Below the pieces are notes generated by a model. The model made no database searches and was not told where the DNA came from. It was given only the letters and a program-made list of their open reading frames with translations. Below, piece after piece: positions 48,201 through 60,200 of a DNA stretch of 64,000 bases. A program made the translations under genes and the position numbers. Source of the stretch: Patiria pectinifera (taxonomy: Eukaryota > Echinodermata > Asteroidea > Valvatida > Asterinidae); NCBI GenBank assembly GCA_029964075.1, contig CM057149.1:19358197-19422196 (forward strand), in the 5' to 3' direction. Positions within the stretch are counted from its first letter, which is position 1. Each line of letters opens with the position of its first letter.

Positions 48201-51200
48201 TGCTCCAAAGTCCCCCAAAAGGACCCCCAATATCCCCATATCAAGACAGGGAAAGCATAAGGTAAAGCTGGTTGCAATTAAAGCACACGAAATCTATTCA
48301 ATTGATCCAGAATGGCTAAAAAAACAGTTTGATGAATAAGCTGGAGTAGTAATGTGATGGAAATAAAACCTCCACTTTCGCTGTACACATGGACAGTTGA
48401 ATTGTGGCCAACGCATGTATCATGAATGTACAAGAAACAAGCGGCACCAGACCAAGGGCGGATCCAGAACACAATTTTTTGGGGGGCCAACAATTTTTTT
48501 AGCCCCCCAAAAAAGTGGGTCAAAAAAATTACGGCGTGGGGTTCGGGGCCCGCTTAAGGGCCCCGAAATTTTTTTGGATTCTAGATGCTCTGTGGTGCGA
48601 TCTGAGGCAATTTCTGACCACTTTAACCAATGTTTTTTTGAGGAAAAGATGGTGGTGTACTCATTGCCTGCCTTTATTGCGATGTCACATTAAAAAAAAA
48701 AATTGGTTTCGTTTTGGGGGGGGGCCATGGCCCCCTTTGGCCCCCCCTGGATCCGCCCTTGCACCAGACTACTGCACGTGACGTTTGATATTCTTTATCG
48801 CTTCCACCATAGAGCAATGAAATGGACCCAAAACTGCTCCCAGACTAGTGTAAGACCATAGAGCAAGGTTATGCCTTATGGTAAGACACAAGTGAAAGTC
48901 GGGCAGTGAAATGGGTAACCAGTCCAAGTCACAAGTGGTAGAGTTAGTCAGTGCTTCTACAAAGAGGACACTATAGGCTTAACGTCTAGGACCGGCAATA
49001 GGAGAAAAATACTTACAGATTGAAGAAACAGTTGTCACAGTCTCATGCGTGACAGCTCCCGTAGTGTAACGATCAAGGAAACATTGAAAGCTGCATAGGT
49101 AAATAGAAGGTATGTAAGACGATGACATTAATTTTTGATTTTTGATAGTGCACTCAGTAAGAAGGCAAGACACCATGAGGTGTAAAACGACTTTCAGGAA
49201 AAAAACAACAGCAGTCCACAATTTGTGGTTGTGCAGAAACTTATAGAACGCAGGAGAAAATAAGCATGGCAGAATGAGGAAAAAAATTCAAATTTTCTGA
49301 CCATTTCTTCAATTTGTCTGAAAAATACAAACATGCTTTGCATTATATGTTACGTAGCGGCTATCATTATGGCAGCCGTAATGCAATTTTCAACTGATAT
49401 CGTTACGGCTTTGCAACACAGAGATGCCACAGGGTCTGCTTGAAAAAAACAGAACTGGGTCTGCTTGAAACATCGGAAAAGCTGCTTGAAAAAAGCGGAA
49501 CTTTTGTGTGCGTGAAAAAGCCACTCCGAGTCCAACACAAAGTCCCCGTTGCCATCTTGTAGCCAAGCCCAGTTCCGGTTATTTTTTGGGTGGTCGGGCA
49601 CAACCCGACCACTGTCTAGAATTGTTCCGATTAATCTTTCTTTCGTACTTTCTTTTTTTTTCCGGACAATACTTCTCCGCAGGTTTACTCCTAAACTGTT
49701 CAAGATATAAACGTGTAACTTCGAACACATATTGACCCTGATCCCGAGTAGTGTATATTGTCCTGACGTCATGATGACGTCATCAGGTATCAAATTACAA
49801 GCAATTTAGTGTTTCTATTTTTTAATCATTACAAATCGATATAAAATCAACCGTGAGAGACCGGAACTTGTTTTTAACGGCAGTCAATAGAATAATACTG
49901 GGTCTTCAATTTACTTCCTGGGTGTCAAATCATACGACCCTTACTTCCGGTCGAAACCGGTCGAACCCGGAAGTGCCTTGTAATTTAAAAATGGTAAAAG
50001 ATATGAACGTGCTTTCAACGATGTTAGTCTTCAGCAAGAAAGTACTTTTCGAAACTGTAACCGATGACGTCATGAAATATTAGAGCGCCCTCTAGCGGCA
50101 GGTTGAAAAATGTCCAAAATGCATTTTGAATAGATGTCTGTGGCGAAGTTTGCTGTAATCTTTTGAAAACTGGTATATATGATGACCTTCATGCAAACAA
50201 CACTTGTGTGAAGTTTGAAGCCAATGACGTCATCAGACCGAAAGTTACAACGAAAAGATTTTTTATTCTTCAAAAATTGCTAAAAAATCAATCGTGAGAG
50301 ATATAATCTTAAATTGTCCATTAAATGATAGATTAAACATTGGCGTCAATTGTGCCAGGCGCATGGCTTGTCAAATTGTTCACACACGTGACCCGCCGCC
50401 GACAAAAATACCCTAACGGTAGTCCGTCGCTCAAAAATTCAATGAAAGGGAGAGCTGGGTGTGCGTGAGTACACTGCATGTACAGGACATTGTACTGTAC
50501 ATGTATAGTACATGTTCATGCATTCAGTGCAGATCCATTATTTCATCATCGTCATGCTTGCTGGACTGGGGCCAAACACGTGGCGCGTAGTCTTGTGCTG
50601 ACGACGCTTGGTCTTCTATAACAAATCCCATAGACTTTGTGCACAATTTTTCTCGTCAGCATTTTAGTCATAAAAGCACACTCATTATGACATTGAAACT
50701 TAACATAGTCAAAGAACATATAGCAAAGTCGTTGGCGAAGATGGACGCAATGATGATGTCATCATGTGATTTATTATGACATTTTGAATATTTATTCATA
50801 AATACCTCAGACAGTTTAGCTATTCCTATTGGTCGAGAGCCCGTCACGTGGCCGGTATTAAACGGATGATAAAGACATGGATAGACATGGAAAAGTGTTT
50901 AAGACCAGTCTTAAACACTTTTCCAGTGTCACATAAAATGTGGACTCCTAAAAATCCAGTGCCTCTTACCGTTTTATTGGTTGAACGATCACAGTCCTCA
51001 CGTAGGCATGCGCAACACTACCAGCGAGTCAGAATTTTATAGTTCTAAATTCAAAACGCAACGCCCCAGGTGCGTTCTGCGCGACATCGCGTCCATGTCG
51101 CGCAGAACATGCTACGCGCGCGTCAATCTCCATAAAAGGGTTGTTTACATCTTACTCGCCAGCTGAACATTCCATTATTTTGCTAGAGGGATGTTTCAAA

Positions 51201-54200
51201 AAGCATGAAGTGAACTTGTTGAACAAAATCAGGATTTTTGAATGAATTGTTTGATCTTTTTTTACCGAAAAGGTATTTATGAATGGGAATAAATGTGTGC
51301 TCGGTCGGTATTTATCACTCTGTTTAATACCACTTAGAGTCTGGGTGCTGATAATTACCCTCGCCTCCGGCTCGGGTAATTATCAGCACCCAGACTCTAA
51401 GTGGTATTAAACAGAGTGATAAAAACCTCCAGAGCACACATTTATTCCCTTATTTAAGCCCATTGACTTTGTACACAGTTTTTCCACTTTATTTGTGCCC
51501 TTCTTTTTCAAGGGACCTTTTTGGCCACTTTTCAATGGGGCATCTTCATCAAAGTAACACCAAGCAAAGACGGAATGCTAAGATTGTGCCAAAACAACAA
51601 TGGTATGATGACGTCATCAGGTGTCACGTGACAAGCAATTAAACTTTGATATTTTTTTATCTTTAAAAATCTATATAAAATCAATAATGAGATCTGTCGT
51701 CTTGCTGCTGGCGGCAAGTGATAGAGTAAAATAAGGTCTTTATTTTTTAACGTGTACGTAAAATCACATGACCCTTGCTTCCCCCCCCCCCAAAAAAAAT
51801 TTGTCTAGCCCCCTCCAAAATAAATTCCGTAAAAAAAAATTGCATTAGCAAAAAGAAGGATTGTTATGTACATGCGAACGGTCTCCCCCTGAAGAAGTAA
51901 TAGCCGTGACAAGGGTGCATTAGTTAATATAGTGTGAATGATTTCAGGATTTTATTGACGCTCCCCATTGAAAATATGACATGAGCCGCCCCCCCCCCCC
52001 CCCTTTCCCTACCTATTGATTTTCAGAGGCCTAAGTGTCTGGAAAAAATAACCGGCCAACATTTCAGCACGCCTCCCTGAAAAAAATCTGGATCCACCGT
52101 GCTAGCCCCCCCCAAAAAATATTGGTTCTAGAACCGCGCCTGACTGGTATATATAATGACCTTCATGCAAACAACACATGTGTGAAGTTTGAAGTTGATG
52201 ACGTCATCAGACCGGAAGTTACAACGAAAAGACCTTCTATTCTTCAAAAATAAATCAATCCTGAGAGATATAATCGTGAATTGTCCATTGAATGATATCT
52301 TAAACATTGGCGTCAATTGTGCCAGGTTCGTGGCTTGTCTTATTGTTCACACACGTGACCCGCCGCTGACAAAAATACCCTTATAGTAGCCCGCTGAACG
52401 TAGCCTGGCTTTTCGTTTGCTTTTCGCGGGCGTACATGTACATGTACATGTCCAGTTATTAGTACGTAGACTCTGAGAAAGTCTGAGGAGAAGTACTGTT
52501 GTCACGCGTGTACGACTAAAATAGATCGCTGCGAGCGTCTTCGCATACGCAGTTAATGTGTCATAACCGGGGTTAAGCTTGTACACTGCATGCACACTGT
52601 GATTCGGAAAGTAGAATGTGTGCACTTACGCTGTTCGTGGCGCGGCCCGGAAAGGCATCCTCGTACGAACTCTGAGCGGCGATTTGACGAATATAAATGT
52701 TTGTTTCTGTTTATACATTTACCTTCGGATAGTAAGTACTATTTCAGGGTTTTTTCGGGCAAATGGTATTGGGAGTTCATGCTGAAAACAGCTTACCATT
52801 TAAAATGGCTCCAGTTATGATCAGACACTTGAATACATGCAAATCAATGAACATGCATCCTCTCCGAATAACATCAGTATTCACTACCCATATTCACTTT
52901 TTCTACGTTTAAAAAAAATAAATACATACTGACATTGATCACTACATAAAAGAAACATTTTTAAACAAAATTATTAATTTTATCAGACCTGTAGTTTAAA
53001 TTTCGTTATCCTTTGTACATGTTCTTACATTAAAAAAATATGCATAACTTAACTGGACAGTGTTTCATAAAATAGTTGTCTAACCGACCACTCTGCGTTT
53101 GTAACAACAAACGCGAAGCTCTAGTATTGTATTATTAATGTAAGGGTCTGATTAAAGACGTGTGACGTAATTGCTTTCAGTTGGATGAAAAACAATAAAC
53201 GGAGAGCTGGATAGTGTTTAATCAAAATTTCGGGAACAAATCCCCTGATTGTCTTAAAGCATAGTATCATCGACCCTGTTAACAGAATGACCATTCTTAT
53301 AAGTTTCGCTAGATCAGACTATAAGACCCATTGGCGCCATGCAAAGTGGGGTCAATTTTGCATTTAATCAAAATTTTGAGAACAAGAACGAAACCAGTAT
53401 CATTTGATAGCTTGGAACTTGTGGACTTTGGAAATATAACTTAAGAATGATTTTAGATCAGACTAATTAACTTAAATACGGCACGAAAAGCGCAGGAGTG
53501 GGCGTGGCCGTCACCCCCTTCTTTTTATTTTCGCTGATACCGTTGCAACGCAACAGTAGAGGAGAAAATGAAACCAGTTTGTATTGATGCCTTAACACTC
53601 ATGGAATATAGAAATATAACTTAAGAGTGGTTTTAGGTCAGATTACTTAAGAGTGGCGGGAAAAGCACGGAGGGGGCGGGACCTCAACCCCCTACCACGT
53701 ACATGTTGGCTCCTATCGTCGCAAGGCATTTGTTAAATCCTGTCAAGTTTAAATCCAATCAACTTTATGAAAATTAGGCATTACTTCGTCATGAAATGTC
53801 CATTTTCCAACATAGGTCGGCCTAAATGTTAACTTTTCCTATTGAAAAGTACATGCACATGAAAGCGTGCATGTCAGTGCCGATTAACAGATTGAATTGA
53901 AATTGTGCAAATGTACTACAAAATTTAAATTGGGAAAATGAAACCATTTTTATTGATGCCCTGGCACGGGGAGTCAGTCAGCTAGTCAGCCAGTCAGCTG
54001 GGGAGTCGGGGAGCCAGTCAGCCAGCCATATAGTCCATAATTTATGGAATTCATAGATTTTATTTTGTTTTACATAACTTGGAAAGTGGTATTTGTCTAC
54101 ATGATTTTGCGATTTCTGCTGGCATGTCAATTAAATGAGAACTGCAACAATGTAGGTCTAGTCTCTACCCGGTGACAGCATGTGGCATATTGTAATTTCA

Positions 54201-57200
54201 GAAGGCCTTTTATTTATGAACATGATCAATTCAAACATAAGCAAAACTAAATTATAGACGCTATAAATAATGGCAGTTGTAATTGGTACGATAATGCTGC
54301 TGCATCATTTCACTCGGTAACAACGGAAATAAACAACAGTCATTATTTATAGGTTTTATAACTTCAAATCAATACCTTTAAAGTGGTAGGCCTATTATAT
54401 TGCTCAAACTTGTTGAGATAAAAAAAAATTAATAGCCCAAAAACAAAATTTGCAATTTCGAAAACGAATGTGAGAAGGTTGTCTGCGAATCAGTCAAATT
54501 AGCCGTGTGTCAATTGGGACATTAAATCATCTTCAAAGTAAACGTCAGAGTTTGTGTTGCATCAGTTTCCCTGGAATGTTTAGACTATAATCCGTTACCG
54601 AATATACTTCCAGATGGCTGGAAGTTACCAGAGCACGCACATTTTTAGCAGACAACACATCAGGTTATGTTATACAAATAGTCTTATTTTATATTTTAAA
54701 GAAGGGGAAAAATGGGTTTTCTTGTCCAGGCATTATCTAGTGACGCTATTATGAACCTATAGCCCGGCCCCCTGCCGCTTGAAGCACGAACTTGACTGAC
54801 CCCCCCCCCCCCACGTTAGTTTGTATGATTGCAAGGGTTATCGAATTCACCTTTAATATGTAACAACTATTCATTAACTCCCGATCTTCTACGGTACGAG
54901 CGAAGCGCAAATAATCGTCGATTATATTCCCGTCACATCAGTTAGAGAAGTTAAGTAGTTCAGGTTCCGAGCAAGGGCGGATCTAGAACCCCTTTTTTTG
55001 GCGGGGGAGCGGACAAAATTGGGCCCCAAAAAAGTGGGTCCAAAATTAAGACACAGTAAAAAGGCATGTGCAGAAATTATGTTGTATGTTTGTTGACAAT
55101 ATTGTATTTCCAATTATCAAATAATATTTTGGTGATCTGTAATTCATTTCAGTGTTGGACCTTCCTTATACGTAGTTTGCAACTTAGATGTTACAAATTT
55201 TGAAACGTCATCATGACGTCATCAGGGATCAAATTACAAGCGATTTCAGGGCAAATTTTGACAAAATAGTTTGCGCTAAATCTTTTGAACTAAATAGAGT
55301 ATCGTGTTCGTTTTTTCGTGAGGTTGTAGACTATGCCGTGAGAAACATTTCTTGTTCCCGGATACAAAACCGCTTGACCTTCACTTCCGGTATTACCGGA
55401 AGTGCAATGAAAACAGAATGTAATTCAAAAGCGGAAGCATTTTACTACACACATAAAAATTGTGATAAAGTTTAGTGAGGAATGCCAGACAAAAAAAAAG
55501 TGTGATGACGTCATCTTTTGAAAGGGCGCCCCCTAGTGTCACATAACACAGTGTTTGCTCTTTCTAATTTGAAAACCATCTGTTCAAAGTTTACCAAATT
55601 GCTCCTTGATATTCTTTGATTAACCAAAAATAACTTGGCAAGGTTTCAAATTCATGACGTCATCAGACCGGAAGTTACCCCTGTGAGAATTTGAAAACGA
55701 CCATATTCTAAAATTCGATTCATGTTGTATATCTTCGTAGCCCACGTTACGATATCCATTACAATGTTCACTTTTTGCTGCCAAATACTGTGATGTCATC
55801 AAACCGGAAGTTAGTTGTTATGAATAAATACACGTATATTTTCCATACTTTCATACGTCATTCAACTTCCACAACTTCCACAAATCAGTATTCACTTCCC
55901 GTTTTTGAATAATGACGTCATCGAGCCAGAAATAACTTGTGTACAAAGAGTGTTTACTGAATTTTACCAGAAAATAATTGATTGTACCTGACAGGATTTA
56001 ACTTCGTGATCCTTTGTTTTTACATAAAAATATTCATAACTTAAAACGGCAGTGTTTATTGAAAAAAATGTCTGCCCGACCACTCTGCGTTTGTAACAAC
56101 AAACGCGCACCTCTAGTTAGTTTTGATTCTATAGCCTTTTAAGCTGTCGGTTCTTTCAATCACTTTCACTTTTCCATATTCCTACTGTTTATTCTGCCTA
56201 CACGAATTTTCAACGTAATATTCGACATGAAACATGCACGATTCTACAACACTGCTGTCGGTGTACATGCACCTTTGCACTACGCGATGCGCTCGACGAA
56301 AACATGGTTGGTAACCGGTGTTTTTTTTATTCACGTAAATCACTGCGATCGGAAACCACCGATAACTGAAATGTTAGACTTGATTTCCAGGCTGAATGCC
56401 TTGTGTGCTTAGCGCACAACACGTCCGCACGCGGTGCAGCACGCGCGAGGCGCCGTTGTATACTGCCTGCAAGTACGTTGGCCGCCTGTATCGCATGCAG
56501 GCTCGGCAACAACAAAGACTGTTTTTAAGACTACTTCAACGAACAACGTTGTGCGCACGCCTTAATGTACTAAATTGAGAGCGCTAACGAGGTAAAAATC
56601 AACGCATTTCCACAGTTTTTCTTCTCTTTTTCCGGCTTATTCTGACGGCCGGAAAAACCGAAATTTTGTGAGACTTAACAAAAAACAGAATTTCGGTTAA
56701 AACCGGAAAAGTGGCATCTCTGGCAACAACACCATTGGGAATCTGTATCATTTTAATATACTCGTCCAACGTCAATGCTTCGGTAGCTCAATTGGTTAAA
56801 CATTCAGCTACTGCGCAGATCGACCCCCATGCTGCACATTTTGTTTTCATTTCCATTTTTTTTCTTTTAATAGTTGTCTCTACACTTTTATGTTTTTAAT
56901 CAAATAGTTCTTTTTTATTTAAGTAGGGCATGGATTTCATTTTCTTCTTTACAAATCAATGGATTTGGAGGATTTTATTTAAAAAGGAAAATAAAATCTG
57001 AGAACCATTCGGTTGATAGTCTGTTTCCAGCAGCCACAAATCCTAATGTTGAATACTATTAAGTAGGGAACCAGACAGTTCCATGACGATAGCAGTTGAA
57101 AATCGCGATACGGCTGCCGTAATGATATTCCACTGCGTATAAGTTTACTGAAGCTGCATGTGATGACTCATAAATTGATTGCCCTAAAAAAAACAAATTT

Positions 57201-60200
57201 TCCCCTTGCACTTTATGTCACCGTCTAAACTGAATGTTTTTTGGATGTTTTTTCAATCCATTTTTTGTTTGGTAAAACTGACACATGAAAGTTATTTAGG
57301 GAGAGCAAATAAATGATAGAAGTGTTAAAAATATGAAAAGACTGAACACATTTTATTTACAATGAAAATACATGAAAGATTTCTAACAAGCTACAGGGAG
57401 CAATGCAACTTTACCTTTGTGGTGTGGAGTCTACGACAACCTCAAGTACTGCGGAACCATTTTCCCTGACTTGAACGATATCACTAACGTCATACCACTC
57501 GACTACCGGTTGAACAAGGCCGGTTCCCACGCAGAACAGGGACACTGACTCTCCTACGGCCGCTGTCTGGTTTGGACTGACAAATTGGAATTCGGCCAGG
57601 GCTGAAGAGAGAACAAAGTGGGCTGATTCAGCAGTGACCAAAACAGGCTCAATTGTTTTTTTAATAATAAAAAAATGGTTGCCAGTTCATTTAAAAATCA
57701 AATATTACTTAAAGGGAAGATACAACATTTGCAAACATCAAAAAACAAAATGATCAAATTATCACGAAATACCTAACTGGATTGTGAAATTGTGTCTCCT
57801 GGTGTGCTGACATTGTTAAGAAAATTTGTAATTTTCCAACGCTGGTCAGCCGACCAGCCGACCAGCGTTGGAGAAAACTAGTTGAAATAAATGTTTCTTG
57901 AATTGAATTGAATTGAAATCGATATTTAAGACATCAATTATAATCAATCAGTGTCATGGCCTAGCGGTTAAGAGCACCGGACTCATGTTCTGGTGCTTCA
58001 GAGGCAACAGTGGCGTGGGTTCGAGCCCGAGCCCGGGCCAGACGCTTGTGCCCTTAAGCAAGGCACTCAACCATTATTGCTTCGTCCTTCGGATGGGACG
58101 TAAAGCCGTAGGTCCCGTGTGTTGTATAATGCACGTTAAAGAACCCAGTAACACTTGTCGCTAAGAGAAGGGGTTCGCCCCAGTGTCCTGGCAGTGGCCG
58201 CAGCACCTTATAAACCCTTAAAAGGTGCTACATAATGGGTCTCATATTTCTCATGTACTTCATTCATCTAATAATAGACATAACTTCCAGTGCCATGAGT
58301 ATATACTCCGTTGCGATAATGCCTGAATAGGTTTCTGCAACGTAACCATGCAGATACAGGTACACATCCATTTGTAAGGATATTTTTTGTATTACTATAC
58401 ACATTTAAAAGTTGAGAATCTCAGACTTTCTTCATAAAAGTTTTCAAGTGTGCAAAGAAATCATTTATTTTTGCCTCGCCAAACTTGTTCTTGATTTGAA
58501 AATGATTTGAAGGTTTTAATTTTTGCTTGGAATGGGCTTTCTATTAATCAAAATTGTCGAGGACCATGAATTGATAAATTTACAGGACTTACGCAAGCAA
58601 GGTCTAACGATTTCTTCTATGGCTGTGTCATGGTTTTCAATCACGCAAGAGTCGTCTCCTTTCCATGACAGGTATTCCTGGTGACAAGTGTTCGACACCT
58701 CGCAATCAGCAGCGGGGGTTCTATACTGAACAGACAGACAGTCAGTGCACGGGCCCTGAATGGGCAGAGGATCTAAACACTGGTCTGATCTGTGCTCCGC
58801 GTAAGCCACCGTTATCGTGACGTTATCTCCCTGCCGGACGGAAAGCGGGACTTGCAGTGTGACTTCTGCCGTTTCTGGAGTAGTCAGTCTGGGGTAGACC
58901 TGCCAAAATTGATAAAAAGATGTACTATCTGTGTCATTTGTTGTTAGTTTTACCGTGAAGAAGTACTTTTTTGGGTGGGGGGGCATATTTCTAGAAATAC
59001 ATTTTGTTATTCGTGTTCCAATTTGATATCGGCCCAAAAATCCCTCATTTTAATTGTTATGGAATGATAACTTTACAACCTATGAGTTATTTGCCACTGA
59101 ACAATGTTTGCTTTGTGCAGGTTTACTTTGGCTGACAAAGTAGGAACTGAGAACCAGTCTACTGTACATGCAGGATGTATCTGTCTGTGCTCAATAGCAA
59201 CTAAAATGGCTTTTCTCTTCTACTATAGTTCCCTTCTCCAACTAGAACTTCCATAACTTGTTGGGTACCATTGTTAGCTGACCCCAGATGCTCTAAGAAC
59301 AGTTTGCCCCCAAAAAATATTGACTGCTTCGAGTGGTGTAGTAAAACAAGCCTTCCTAGACTATATCATTCTATTTTCCCGAGGCGTATAGTCGAGTGAA
59401 ATGGAATGCTTCATGGATCATTGAGGGAGGCTTGTTTTAATACACCATGAGTTAAGGCAGTCAATATTTGTTTGATAACACCTCACCAACAGATTCTGCT
59501 TAATTTTCAGAGATTACTGATGCATGTAACCAAAATCCGTTTAAAATATACTTCTATCTCAATATGAAATTAGTTTTAAAAAAAGTGAGTCAAATATTTG
59601 TTTTAACGCATCAACTCAGATTCTCAATTCTCAACTCAATTTTAAGAGATAATTGATTAATTTAACCAAAAATCCAACTGAAACATACTTATCCATTTCA
59701 ATATGAAATTAGTTGAAAATTTACTTGCACTTTTCTAAACTACCCCTTCATGAAATGTTTGAACCCAACTCTGTAGAGTATGGGAATAATATGTGCACTG
59801 AGATATATCGTGGACACATGCATATATACTGATTGCTACATTAGTTGATATGCTAGATTGATATGGCCTACAGTACTGACTCGGACGTTGAATAGTATTT
59901 TTGGCCGTGCACAGCAAGAAAGTAAAAGTTTAGCGACTGCTCTCGGCCAATTCAAAATATGGAATCTGTGGGTGAGGTGTTACAATATCTACTGTTCATA
60001 CAAGTAGTCGATTGGGCCGATGTACAATAAATCAAGTTTAAGAACTGTCGATATCAGGATGTTCAATTATCGATATATCGCAAATCCAATATCAAGAATA
60101 TTCGGTATATCGCTTATCCCGTGTAAAAGTTAAAGCAAATGAGGAAAAAAATTACAGACAATGGAAATTCTTCAAGCAAAAAAAAAAAATTACAATGGCT

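Noticed and set aside
49350..49793. 147-codon minus-strand frame
   Set aside because: Overlaps the CRE repeat copy A; no similarity and no phase link to the adhesion GPCR exons.
53969..54029. CRISPR-like array
   Set aside because: Short degenerate tandem units without spacers, in a eukaryotic intron.
56777..56840. tRNA gene
   Set aside because: Good A box, but no B box or closing acceptor stem; treated as a relic.
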